Source: Candidatus Rifleibacteriota bacterium (GTDB lineage Bacteria; Riflebacteria; Ozemobacteria; Ozemobacterales; Ozemobacteraceae). From it: 17,597 nucleotides of DNA. The position numbers and the translations under genes were made by a program. The notes beneath the pieces were generated by a model. The model searched no databases. It worked only from the letters and a program-made list of their open reading frames with translations, and had not been told where the DNA came from. Within the stretch, counting starts at the first letter, position 1. Every line of letters starts with the position of its first letter. The stretch covers positions 1-17,597 of the forward strand of contig JAKQOH010000030.1 in the NCBI GenBank assembly GCA_029565415.1, in the 5' to 3' direction. This document shows positions 1-7,809 of the stretch, one piece after another.

Positions 1-2134
1 CCTCAGGGGCAACGCCCCCGGCGCTGTGGTCAAGCTCGGAGCTATAGACTTGTAGCGCGCCGGTGCCCTTCTCATTGACCAGCTTCTTGAATAGATCCTT
101 GTAGTCCACGATGTAGCCGAATTCCTTGTCCTCGCCGTCGAGTCGGTTCGTACGGCAGATGGCTTGGAACAATCCGTGGTCCTGCATCGATTTGTCGATG
201 TAGAGATACGTGCAGGGCGGCGCGTCGAAGCCCGTCAGCAGCTTGTCCACGACCACGAGCAGCTTCATGTTCGCCGGCTCTTTCGTGAAGGCGGCCTTGG
301 CTTTGTCCTCGTAGGTCTCGGTTTTCGACTTGCCGGGCCAGGCCTCGACGTCTTTCAGGAGCTCCGAGTAGACGTTGTAGATGAACTGCTTGTCCGTCTC
401 GGTGTTGGCGCCGATCTCTTCGGTCGTGACATCCTGCGCCTGCGGGTTGTACGAGGTCACGATCGCGCACCGCCCCTTGAACGGGGTTTTCTGGAACAGC
501 GTGAAATACTTGCAGGCCTCGTAGATGCTCGACGCCACCAGGATGGCATTTCCACGTTCGCTGCTGAGCCGGGGCTTGACGCCGAAGTCGAAGACGATGT
601 CGCTGACGACGCGGTCCATGCGCGATTTCGAACTGAGAACCGTCTGCATCGTCCCCCAGGTTTTCTTCAGCTCGTCCTTCTGCCAGGCGTTCAACCCCTT
701 GGTCTTGGCTTCGAACCAGACGTCGATCTTCTCCTGCGAGCCGAGCCGCTGGTCGATGTCGCGGGCTTCGTAGATCAGGTCGAGCACGACCTCGTCTTCG
801 ACCGCCTCGTCGAATTTATAGGTGTGAATATACCCGCCGAAGACTTCGAGGCTGTTCGCCCGGTCTTTTTTCAACAGGGGGGTACCGGTGAAGCCGATGA
901 AAACGGCCTCGGACAGCAGCGCCTTCATGACGCGGTGCAGCTTGCCGCTCTGGGTGCGGTGGCACTCGTCGACGAAAACGAAAATCTCCCCGACGGCAGG
1001 GGTCGGCTGGGCTTCGAGCTCCCTGACGAACTGCTCGAACTGATCGACGCCTTTCCGGCCGAATTTATGGATGAGGGAACACAGCAGCCGGGGCTTGGGC
1101 TGGCCGAGCTGGGTCATCAGATCGCGCCCGCTTTCCGTGCGCCTGATGCGTTCTCCGGTCCCCTGGAAGACCTGCTCGATCTGCTTGTCCAGCTCGTCGC
1201 GGTCGGTGATGATGACGACCCGGGCATGGGGATCGTTCTCCAGGATCCACTTCGCCAGCAGCACCATGACGATGCTCTTGCCGCTGCCCTGGGTGTGCCA
1301 GATGATGCCGCCCTTGCGCGCCTGGACGTGCTTCTGGGCCGCCTTGAGCGCGAAATACTGGTGGACGCGCGGCAGTTTTTTCACGCCGCCGTCGAACAGG
1401 ACGAAATCGTGGATCAGCTCGATCAGCCGCTCCCTGGCGCAGATCTTGAGGAGATACTTGTCCAGTTTGAAACGTGAGTTGTCCTGCTCGTCTTCTTTCC
1501 ATTTCAGGAAGTATTTTTCCTGGGTGCGGATTGTGCCGTATCGCAGGCCTTCCGAGTCGTTGCCGGCAAAGATGAACTGGACCGTGCTGAAAAACCACTC
1601 GTTGAACTCGGGCTTCTGGTTGGAAATGCTCTGCCGGATCCCGTCGCCGATCGTGACGCGGCTGTTCTTGAGTTCGAGCACGCCGATCGCGATCCCGTTG
1701 ATATACAGCACGAGATCCGGCCTGCGTTCGTGGTTCCCGAGCAGGGTGACTTCCTCCGCGATGGCGAAATCGTTTTTCCCGGGATCCTGCCAGTCGATGA
1801 GATGCACGCTCTCCGTGACCGCGCCCGCCTCTGTCTTGACCGGCACGCCATACCGGAGAAGGCTGTACACGACCTTGTTGTTCTCGTAGAGCCCCCGGCT
1901 GTGATTGTGCGCTTCCGTCCGGAGTTTGTGGATGGCGACGCCGATCTGGGCCTGGGAATACCCGCTCTTCGTCAGGTGGTCCGTGAGCAGGTGCTCCTCG
2001 ACGTTGCCGTTACCTTCCTGATCCGTCCAGTCGCCGAGATACCGATACCCGAGCTCATCGCGGAACAGCGCGATGACCCGGTTCTGCGTGACCCGTTCGG
2101 ATTTTCCGAGAGAGTTCACTTCAGCACTTCCCAT
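1..2134 (-). CDS. hsdR: Type I restriction enzyme, R (endonuclease/translocase) subunit, 3' end cut by window
   Basis: HsdR is the ATP-driven DNA translocase and nuclease of a type I RM complex (HsdR2M2S). The frame is open from the ATG at 2134 to the left edge, giving 711 residues; family members are usually around 1000, so the C-terminal assembly region is missing because of the window. The N-terminal PD-(D/E)xK nuclease is visible as RPD with D140, then E154-L-K156. The SF2 motor follows: Walker A TQGSGKS with K286, motif II DECH at 389-392, motif III GFTGTP at 414-419, and late TGFDAP and QAICRTNR motifs near residues 633-670. I chose ATG 2134 because AGGAAGG lies 8 bases upstream; a GTG at 2119 making a GTGA overlap with the preceding stop is an alternative. 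The gene overlaps the AlbA_2 gene by 19 bases. No frameshift is seen. The catalytic spacing resembles EcoR124-type HsdR. Confidence 0.96.
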   Translation of the reverse strand, partial: MGSAEVNSLGKSERVTQNRVIALFRDELGYRYLGDWTDQEGNGNVEEHLLTDHLTKSGYSQAQIGVAIHKLRTEAHNHSRGLYENNKVVYSLLRYGVPVKTEAGAVTESVHLIDWQDPGKNDFAIAEEVTLLGNHERRPDLVLYINGIAIGVLELKNSRVTIGDGIRQSISNQKPEFNEWFFSTVQFIFAGNDSEGLRYGTIRTQEKYFLKWKEDEQDNSRFKLDKYLLKICARERLIELIHDFVLFDGGVKKLPRVHQYFALKAAQKHVQARKGGIIWHTQGSGKSIVMVLLAKWILENDPHARVVIITDRDELDKQIEQVFQGTGERIRRTESGRDLMTQLGQPKPRLLCSLIHKFGRKGVDQFEQFVRELEAQPTPAVGEIFVFVDECHRTQSGKLHRVMKALLSEAVFIGFTGTPLLKKDRANSLEVFGGYIHTYKFDEAVEDEVVLDLIYEARDIDQRLGSQEKIDVWFEAKTKGLNAWQKDELKKTWGTMQTVLSSKSRMDRVVSDIVFDFGVKPRLSSERGNAILVASSIYEACKYFTLFQKTPFKGRCAIVTSYNPQAQDVTTEEIGANTETDKQFIYNVYSELLKDVEAWPGKSKTETYEDKAKAAFTKEPANMKLLVVVDKLLTGFDAPPCTYLYIDKSMQDHGLFQAICRTNRLDGEDKEFGYIVDYKDLFKKLVNEKGTGALQVYSSELDHSAGGVAPE

Positions 2135-3492
2135 CTGCCGGCCTTCCTCGGCCCGACATGTCGGATGATACCCGCCGCACGAAGCTTGCCCAGCAGATAT
2201 CGTATGCGCCTTTCGCCAATGCCGAGGCGTTGGTCCAGTTCGCGCCCGGTGATCTCCGGCTGCTCCTTCAACATGCTGATCAGTTTTTCCTGATCGCGTT
2301 CCTGGATATTTTCTTGGCCAATTTCTTGGCCAATTTCTTGGCCAATGGTTCGGTTCACTTCCGTGGAATTTTTCAGAGAAGCCAGGCGGGCCTGGTCGGC
2401 CTGGAACGTCAGCATCAGGCCCGATAGGCTGTAATCGAACAAGGGGGGCTTGATGCCGTGTTCACGGCATTCGCGGTTGATCTTTTCGATGCCGCGCCCC
2501 CAGGATTCGACATATCCGGCGCGGAAAAACGCATTTGCTAGAAGCGGATTATAGGGATTCGAAGGATGTTTCTGCTGAAGCCGCTCCAGCGTCCAGTTCT
2601 CCGGCAGTTGCCCGTAGTTCCACAGCACGATCCTGTCTTCGTAGACGCTGATCTGAATGGGAATCCCGCTGCCGTAATCCTTGTGAACGACGGCATTCAG
2701 CATGGCTTCGCGGAGGGCGGGCAGGGGAAACAGGTATTCCTCGACGCGGTGCAGACCTTCATAGCGGATAAAGGCTTTGAGGTATTTGATCGACAGAAGC
2801 TCGAGGGCTTTCTCGACTTGCTCGAACAGGTTGCCGTGGATTTCATCCTGGTAGCGCAGGTCGTCATCGGTGACGAAGAACCCGATCTTGATCCATGCAC
2901 CGGAGACGAACCGTTCGGGTGTGTCGCAGAACAGCAGGGCCGCGGCACGTTTCAGGTGAGAGCCCTCCACGAGTTGCAGGTTTTCGAGAAGCGCGGACGC
3001 TTCGTCCTGGAGGATCTGCTCCGACATTCGGCCGCCGCGAGCCGCCCTGTCTCTGAAGAGCCGAAGGGCTGACGGACTGCATTCGTCGACGGTAAATCCC
3101 GGGAGCGGCACGGCGTCCCATCGGCGGCCCTGCTTGCGAAGCAGGAACCGGTCGAGAGCGGCGCCTTTGAGCTCCTGCCGGGTACTGCCGCTGCGAAAGT
3201 GGTATTCACCCCTGTAGCTGACGGGATAAGGATACGGCTCGGTCACGATCTCCAGGTATTCTTTCCCTGCTTCCCTGCGCAGGTTCACATCGACCATGAT
3301 CCCTAGAATGTCGCGCACCTTGTTGGGAATTTCTTCCAGCAGGCGGGCAGCGTTCTTGACTCCGGTTACGATGCCGTCGTCATTTCTGCCGATGACCAGG
3401 ACACCGCCCCCAGCATTGGCAAACCCGCAGATCCATTTCAGATACTCGTCCCGCCAGGATTCTTTCCACTCGACATGCTGATGCTCTTTCAT
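2116..3492 (-). CDS. AlbA_2/Schlafen-like, GHKL-ATPase and winged-helix protein within the hsd operon
   Basis: This 458-residue protein matches the layout of COG2865-type 'predicted transcriptional regulators'. Residues 1 to about 120 form an AlbA_2 (Schlafen-like) domain with VEWKES at 7-12 and FANAGGGVLVIG at 24-35. A GHKL/HATPase_c_4-like region follows, with an N-box REAMLNAVVHKDY at 261-273 and a glycine box ESWGRGIEKI near 339-348. The C-terminus (about 402-458) looks like a winged helix: ITGRELDQRLGIGERRIRYLL. A linker at 383-394 is three copies of IGQE. Its ATG overlaps the hsdS stop as ATGA, and its own end overlaps hsdR by 19 bases, so it is very likely co-translated with the RM genes. 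Such genes occur near type I RM loci, but their role is not established; regulator, accessory effector or guard ATPase are all possible. It is intact, with no sign of decay. Confidence 0.9.
   Translation of the reverse strand: MKEHQHVEWKESWRDEYLKWICGFANAGGGVLVIGRNDDGIVTGVKNAARLLEEIPNKVRDILGIMVDVNLRREAGKEYLEIVTEPYPYPVSYRGEYHFRSGSTRQELKGAALDRFLLRKQGRRWDAVPLPGFTVDECSPSALRLFRDRAARGGRMSEQILQDEASALLENLQLVEGSHLKRAAALLFCDTPERFVSGAWIKIGFFVTDDDLRYQDEIHGNLFEQVEKALELLSIKYLKAFIRYEGLHRVEEYLFPLPALREAMLNAVVHKDYGSGIPIQISVYEDRIVLWNYGQLPENWTLERLQQKHPSNPYNPLLANAFFRAGYVESWGRGIEKINRECREHGIKPPLFDYSLSGLMLTFQADQARLASLKNSTEVNRTIGQEIGQEIGQENIQERDQEKLISMLKEQPEITGRELDQRLGIGERRIRYLLGKLRAAGIIRHVGPRKAGRWEVLK
2310..2345 (-). 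repeat. Three perfect 12-bp tandem repeats (IGQE linker)
   Basis: The + strand unit TTTCTTGGCCAA occurs three times without mismatch, then breaks off at TGG. On the coding strand it encodes IGQE x3 in the linker between the ATPase region and the winged helix of the AlbA_2 protein. A change in copy number would keep the frame and add or remove four residues. Confidence 0.95.
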
Positions 3493-4772
3493 ACAAGCCG
3501 AATCCTCCCCGTCAGCAACTCCTGCATCATGCCCTGTTTGATCTGACGCGCCTTGGCGAACTTGGTTTCGAGAGCTGCGATCTCAACATCTATATCAGAC
3601 AGCACCTCTGCGATAGCTATTTGCTCGTTGAGTTCGGGAAATTTTAGTAATATTTTGACTATATTTTTCTTGCTGATCCCAGTCACCTTTGTTCCGGCTG
3701 CATAATGCAGAAACTGTTTCTGAATAGATGCTGCCTGAAAACAATAGCGTCTGTATTCATGAGCCAACTCATTCGTCTTGCTCTTGGCAATGATCGTGTG
3801 TAATCCGGAAATAAATGGCACTTTATTCTTATTTACCACGACGATATGCTTGCTTGTTCCTGCATCATCTTCAGAGGCGTCAACAAACACGACGTCACCA
3901 TCATCGAGTAGAGAGTCGCGGGAAACTCGGTTGAGTGGGATATCGAGTTTTGGTATTTCCTGATAATCGGTGGCGGTGTCCACGAATGGCTTTGACGCGC
4001 CATGGATATCGCCATAGTGTAGATAGCAATATCCATTAGATGAGAGCTGGTCGCGAGAAGCTGAATAACCGCCAGAGAACGAAAACAAGTCGCCGAATGT
4101 TTGAATATCCCATTTTTCACTAAAGCCTGATAGACGCTTCTTGCCGGTGAGGAGTTCCTGCATTGCGCCTTGTTTGATGCGGCGTTTCTTGGCGATGAGC
4201 TGCTCCAGCGACTCGATAAGGGCATCCGCATCCGACAACGCCTCCGCAATTGCGCTTTGTTCAGATTTTGTCTTGGGAATGCAGAATAGGTGGTTCGAAA
4301 TATCTGAAACACTGAGGTTCGGCTGGGCTCCGCCCTTAGCCACTCCAGTCATCGCTTTGATGAATGAGGGCTGTCTGAGCAACATAAAGAGCGTTGAGCC
4401 ATCAACTGTTGTTGGAATTAGTTTTCCGACACGTTGGTTCAGCAGGCAGAAATTTTCAGTGACGCGGCAAACACGGCCAACATTACCGGTCATGGAAATA
4501 AGGATGTCGCTGATTTGAAGACGCTGATGGTTTTGTAGGTCTTTGGGTACGCAAGCGATGGAATTACATTCGTTGGTGGTCATATAGCCGTCTTGGACAT
4601 TTGCTATGGTGATGACCTTGAAATTGCCGAGAGGTGTGTAGGTATCGCTCTTGAAGGCATAGCCGTTCTTGAGAGACGCGAGTTCACCCAAACGCTTCAC
4701 CTCCCATTCCTCCGGTATGACGCCAACCTCGCTTTGTTTGTATCCTTTCGGAATGATCATTTTGCCGGTCAT
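3489..4772 (-). CDS. hsdS: Type I restriction enzyme, S (specificity) subunit
   Basis: HsdS recognises the bipartite target and holds two HsdM and two HsdR subunits. The 427 residues show the classic two-half design: N-terminal GYKQSEVGVIPEEWEV (10-25), TRD1 (about 26-168), a central helical region EQSAIAEALSDADALIESLE ending in IKQGAMQELLTGKKRL (about 171-214), TRD2 (about 215-388), and a distal helical region EQIAIAEVLSDIDVEIAALE ending in IKQGMMQELLTGRIRL (about 393-426). The two helical regions are clear internal repeats. The start overlaps the stop of the 60-codon ORF as ATGA, and the stop overlaps the AlbA_2 start as ATGA. The TRD-coding stretches (roughly 3600-3860 and 4230-4640) are visibly richer in A/T than hsdM and hsdR, as expected for exchanged target-recognition domains. 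The target sequence cannot be read from the protein. Confidence 0.96.
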   Translation of the reverse strand: MTGKMIIPKGYKQSEVGVIPEEWEVKRLGELASLKNGYAFKSDTYTPLGNFKVITIANVQDGYMTTNECNSIACVPKDLQNHQRLQISDILISMTGNVGRVCRVTENFCLLNQRVGKLIPTTVDGSTLFMLLRQPSFIKAMTGVAKGGAQPNLSVSDISNHLFCIPKTKSEQSAIAEALSDADALIESLEQLIAKKRRIKQGAMQELLTGKKRLSGFSEKWDIQTFGDLFSFSGGYSASRDQLSSNGYCYLHYGDIHGASKPFVDTATDYQEIPKLDIPLNRVSRDSLLDDGDVVFVDASEDDAGTSKHIVVVNKNKVPFISGLHTIIAKSKTNELAHEYRRYCFQAASIQKQFLHYAAGTKVTGISKKNIVKILLKFPELNEQIAIAEVLSDIDVEIAALETKFAKARQIKQGMMQELLTGRIRLV

Positions 4773-4951
4773 CGGGGACCACCCAGTTCTGCTTCAATGT
4801 CTTCGACTGTCGGCGAGCTGGATTTGAGGCCTTCGGGGCCGATCGGCTTGGTTGAGGCCGACACTGTCGGGCGAATTTCAGATGTTCCTTTACCGGCCAA
4901 AATTCCGGATTTGACTGACACGGGCTCGTGAAATCGGGTTATCTTCGTCAT
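4769..4951 (-). CDS. Unrecognised 60-residue protein between hsdM and hsdS
   Basis: This short ORF begins MTKITRFHEPVSVKSG and ends VEDIEAELGGPR. Its ATG (4951) overlaps the hsdM stop as ATGA, and its TGA overlaps the hsdS ATG as ATGA, so it fits exactly between the two genes with no untranslated base. The same frame stays open upstream inside hsdM to a possible start at 5269, but that extension is an arginine-rich shadow of hsdM and I leave it out. The protein is polar, with many Ser/Thr/Pro/Gly, no hydrophobic segment and no cysteine pairs; the middle looks disordered and the end acidic (VEDIEAEL). I do not recognise a family. Translational coupling suggests a product made in step with the methylase and specificity subunits: an assembly factor, a control peptide, or only a spacer that couples hsdM to hsdS. 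Confidence 0.7.
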   Translation of the reverse strand: MTKITRFHEPVSVKSGILAGKGTSEIRPTVSASTKPIGPEGLKSSSPTVEDIEAELGGPR

Positions 4952-7341
4952 TCCCCGAACCCCATTTGTTTCAGGTGGGCATTCACCTTCGCCTCCAACT
5001 CGGCGACGCGGGTGACCATCTGGGGCAGCGGCGTTTCGTAGAGCTCGGCAAGCTCCTTGACCCGCTGTGTCAAAGCTTGGCTGATCCGGTCCATCTCGCC
5101 GTGGATGGCGGTGTCGAGCGTCGTGAGCCATTTGTCGTCCACGACCAGCGTCTTCACGTCCGACTCGGTGAGATCCGCATACCTGGCGTAGGCGAGGGCG
5201 TCGAGCGCGGCCTCCGCATCCTTCAGCTTCTTCTTCAGCTCGGCTTCTTCGTTCGAGGCCTTCAGCCATTCGCTCAACACGGCGGCTTCGTCGCGGGCCT
5301 CCTTGTCGCCCTTGATCTCCTTCAGGCGGGCCGTGACGGAAGCCTTGTTGACCTTTTCCAGCTCCGAGAAGGCGCCTTCTTCACCGCCATGTTCCTCTTC
5401 CAGTTCGGTGAGGCGGGCGGCGAGGCTCTCGGCTTCGGCGGTGAGGCCGTCGATGGCGGCCTGCTCCTTCGGGAAATACCGGGCGACGATCAGCGACCTG
5501 GGCACGAGGTCGCAGGTCCAGCCCTTGTCCTTTTCCTTGCCCTTCTTGTCTTTCTCGATGATCCTGAAGGGTTTCGCCGTCCAGCCGTCGGCGGAGATCA
5601 GGTAACAGTCGTCCTGCATCGTGTTCGCCCAGTAGTCCAATAGATGCTGATACGTATCATACGCGTCGATCAGCGGCTTGTCCCGGTAATGCGCGAGGAG
5701 ATCCTCGGCGAGCGAGGCGATCAGCTCTTTCGGGTGGAAGCCGCTTTCCAGCTCGCGGAGCCGGGCGGAGGCCTTCTTCCGCCACGAGGCGAAGTGGCCG
5801 GTCATCCCCTCGATGAAGGCGACGAACTCGGGGTGCTCGTAGATCGCGGTTTTGAGGGCGGCCTTTTCCGGAACGAGACCGACATAGCCGGGACGGGTAT
5901 CCCGGAACAGCGATTTCCGAAGGCCCGGGCAGACCTTCCAGTAGTCGTGCAGGGCGTCGATGTCGGCAGCGGGGATTCCGCCTTTCAGGTGCGCCTCGAT
6001 GTCCTGAAGGTCTTCGGCTTTCTGGCTGTCGATATAGCGAGGGATATTGAGATTGAACTCGTTTTTCCCAATCTCTTCGGTCGGCACCAGACGGGAGAAC
6101 CGTTCGATTTCGAGCTGCCGGTTGAAGACATCGACGATCTTGTGGATATCCATCGCGCGAAGCCGGTTCTTGTTCCCGTCTTTGAGGAACCCGGCGCTGG
6201 CGTCGACCATGAAGATGCCCGTCCGGGAGTGCGCGTGCTCCTTGTCGATGACGATGATGCAGGCGGGGATGCCCGTTCCGTAGAAGAGGTTCGCGGGCAG
6301 GCCGATGACGCCCTTGATGTAGCCCTTCCGGATGAGGTTGCGGCGGATCTCGGCCTCGGCATTGCCCCGGAACAGAACGCCGTGCGGCAGGATGCAGGCG
6401 CCTTTCCCCGTGCTCTTGAGCGAGCGGACGATATGCAGGAGATACGCGTAATCACCCTGCTTCGCGGGCGGGGTTCCGAACGGCTTGAATCTCTCGTGGG
6501 GGTCGTTGAGGGGATCGATGCCCGTGCTCCAGCGTTTGTCGCTGAACGGGGGATTGGCCACGACGTAATCGAAGGTCTTGAGCGCCGCGCCGTCCATGAA
6601 TTTCGGGTCGGAGAGGGTGTTGCCCTGCACGATGAGGGCGGTGGGGTTGTTGTGCAGGATCATGTTCATGCGGGCCAGGCCCGATGTCGCGGCGTCTTTT
6701 TCCTGGCCGTAGAGCGTGACCGCCCCGGCTTCGTCGGCGACTTTCAGCAGCAGGGAGCCGGAGCCGCAGGTCGGATCGTAGACCGTCGTCGAGCTGGTCG
6801 TTTTCGCGTCGCGGATGCCGAGGATCTGGGCCATGATGCGGCTGACTTCGGCGGGGGTGTAGAACTGCCCCTTGCTCTTGCCGCTCTCCGTGGCGAAGTG
6901 GCGCATCAGGTACTCGTAGGCGTCCCCCAGGATGTCGTCGCCCTCCGCCCGGTTGTCCGAGAAGTCCAGGGCCGGATTCTCGAAGATGGCGATGAGGTTG
7001 GAAAGCCGCTCGACCATCTCCTTGCCGCTGCCGAGCTTGGTGGCGTCGTTGAAGTCGGGCATGTCGGACAGCCTGTTGGCGTTGGCCAGCGGGGCGATGA
7101 TCTTCTTGTTGATCTGGTCGCCGATGTCGGGCCTGCCCTTGAGCGCGACCATGTCGGCGAAGCCCGCCCCGGGCGGAATCGTGATCGGCGCATACGGCTG
7201 GCCGGCATACTTGTCGCTGACGTATTTGATGAACAGCAGCACCAGCACGTAGTCTTTGTACTGGCTGGCATCCATGCCGCCGCGCAACTCATCGCAACTC
7301 GACCAGAGAGAGGAATACAACTCCGATTTCTTCAATGCCAT
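4948..7341 (-). CDS. hsdM: Type I restriction enzyme, M (N6-adenine methyltransferase) subunit
   Basis: HsdM methylates adenine in the site chosen by HsdS, using S-adenosylmethionine. The start MALKKSELYSSLWSSCDELR is typical of the long HsdM class. The N-terminal helical domain (about 1-150) is followed by QFYTPAEVSRIM (159-170), motif I DPTCGSG at 189-195 and the catalytic NPPF at 263-266. At 797 residues it is longer than the classic 520-530-residue enterobacterial subunits. The extra C-terminal part (about 490-797) holds charged, heptad-like helices (around 625-720 and 750-790) ending NAHLKQMGFGE. ATG 7341 has AGGAG upstream, but about 13 bases away, longer than usual; no better in-frame start is seen. 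It is the first gene of the hsd operon. Confidence 0.97.
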   Translation of the reverse strand: MALKKSELYSSLWSSCDELRGGMDASQYKDYVLVLLFIKYVSDKYAGQPYAPITIPPGAGFADMVALKGRPDIGDQINKKIIAPLANANRLSDMPDFNDATKLGSGKEMVERLSNLIAIFENPALDFSDNRAEGDDILGDAYEYLMRHFATESGKSKGQFYTPAEVSRIMAQILGIRDAKTTSSTTVYDPTCGSGSLLLKVADEAGAVTLYGQEKDAATSGLARMNMILHNNPTALIVQGNTLSDPKFMDGAALKTFDYVVANPPFSDKRWSTGIDPLNDPHERFKPFGTPPAKQGDYAYLLHIVRSLKSTGKGACILPHGVLFRGNAEAEIRRNLIRKGYIKGVIGLPANLFYGTGIPACIIVIDKEHAHSRTGIFMVDASAGFLKDGNKNRLRAMDIHKIVDVFNRQLEIERFSRLVPTEEIGKNEFNLNIPRYIDSQKAEDLQDIEAHLKGGIPAADIDALHDYWKVCPGLRKSLFRDTRPGYVGLVPEKAALKTAIYEHPEFVAFIEGMTGHFASWRKKASARLRELESGFHPKELIASLAEDLLAHYRDKPLIDAYDTYQHLLDYWANTMQDDCYLISADGWTAKPFRIIEKDKKGKEKDKGWTCDLVPRSLIVARYFPKEQAAIDGLTAEAESLAARLTELEEEHGGEEGAFSELEKVNKASVTARLKEIKGDKEARDEAAVLSEWLKASNEEAELKKKLKDAEAALDALAYARYADLTESDVKTLVVDDKWLTTLDTAIHGEMDRISQALTQRVKELAELYETPLPQMVTRVAELEAKVNAHLKQMGFGE

Positions 7342-7495
7342 GACGGTTCATCGACTCCTGAGCACATCGGCGTGCCGTGCCTTCACGAGAGCGAAAGGGC
7401 GGGCGCTTCCCGGGCAGTTTTCACCCCCGAATACTACCACATTCCGGCCACGAACGCGGCCCGACCACGCAGGTTCCGGACGGAATATCCGGTAT

Positions 7496-7501
7496 ATTAT
7501 A
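7496..7501 (-). promoter_or_regulatory. Candidate -10 box of the hsdM operon promoter
   Basis: A perfect TATAAT lies on the minus strand in an A/T-rich patch, 155 bases upstream of the hsdM ATG. The -35 match is poor: TTATCA only at a spacing of about 19. It is the best sigma-70-like candidate in the gap, but weak overall. Confidence 0.35.
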
Positions 7502-7679
7502 AAAAACCGGGACACACACCTGATAAAAAATTACCTTGGCGTGACCCGGGTTTAGCCATTTTTCGTACTCATGCAGCCTGTGCGTGACACCTTTCGCATT
7601 TCACGTAGGAGTGCGAGCTGCTGACGGAACTCCATTGGATGGGGAGACTGACTGACAAAATCACCGACATCGGAAAATG

Positions 7680-7712
7680 AAAAATCCCGGAAACCGTTTC
7701 TGGTTCCGGGGT
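7680..7712 (-). terminator. Rho-independent terminator after hicB / tRNA fragment
   Basis: On the minus strand CCCCGGAACC, a short A-rich loop and GGTTTCCGGG form a strong stem followed by ATTTTTC. It would stop transcription from hicAB before the hsd promoter region. It is the copy-B counterpart of the terminator behind the intact tRNA. Confidence 0.8.
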
Positions 7713-7719
7713 TCGGGAG

Positions 7720-7776
7720 TGGGCAGTACAGGTTTTGAACCTGTGATCCCCGCCGTGTGAAGGCGATGTTCTTCCA
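7720..7776 (-). pseudogene. tRNA-Val(CAC) 3' fragment
   Basis: These 57 bases equal the 3' part of the intact tRNA at 8676-8747 with three substitutions. The anticodon arm (CGCC-TTCACAC-GGCG), the T arm (ACAGG/CCTGT) and the 3' acceptor strand ACTGCCC are kept. The 5' acceptor strand and 5' D-arm strand (15 bases) are absent, so it cannot fold as a tRNA. It looks like an attachment-site remnant. Confidence 0.88.
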
Positions 7777-7809
7777 GAAGGTGTTATCGAAGGGACCGAC
7801 GAGATGAAA

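Larger units (their letters stand above)
7561..7776 (-). repeat. Diverged direct repeat (copy B) containing a truncated tRNA-Val
   Basis: This stretch aligns end to end with 8519-8732 in the same orientation. The tRNA part (7717-7776) matches 8673-8732 at 57 of 60 positions, and the terminator core CCCGGAAACCGTTTCTGG is identical. The downstream flank (7561-7680) is more diverged but still shares blocks such as GACGGAACTCC and CCGACATCGGAAA. Similarity stops abruptly in the tRNA D-loop at 7776. Confidence 0.9.
7342..7809. other. 468-bp intergenic region upstream of hsdM
   Basis: No credible gene is seen in this stretch. The right half (7561-7776) is the diverged copy of the tRNA-Val 3' part with its terminator and downstream DNA. 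The left half carries an A/T-rich patch (about 7485-7535) inside GC-rich DNA, which is the most likely place for the hsdM promoter. ORFs that cross the region on either strand have no recognisable product and run through the tRNA-like repeat. Confidence 0.75.

Noticed and set aside
164..1477. 437-codon ORF on the + strand
   Set aside because: Antisense shadow of hsdR, whose nuclease and helicase motifs are clear on the other strand; low-complexity Leu/Asp/Val-rich translation typical of GC-rich DNA.
1..2134. Possible frameshift in hsdR, because the gene does not close as a complete ORF in the window
   Set aside because: Motif positions from residue 140 to about 670 are all in one frame from ATG 2134; the gene is simply cut by the window edge.
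2310..2345. CRISPR-like repeat array
   Set aside because: Units are 12 bp, directly adjacent with no spacers and lie inside a coding frame.
4952..5269. N-terminal extension of the small ORF inside hsdM
   Set aside because: The extension is Arg/Gly/Ala-rich out-of-frame hsdM sequence; the ATGA-coupled start at 4951 is the better choice.
5644..7587. 647-codon ORF on the + strand
   Set aside because: Antisense to hsdM with no recognisable motif; ends in the intergenic region only because no stop occurs by chance.
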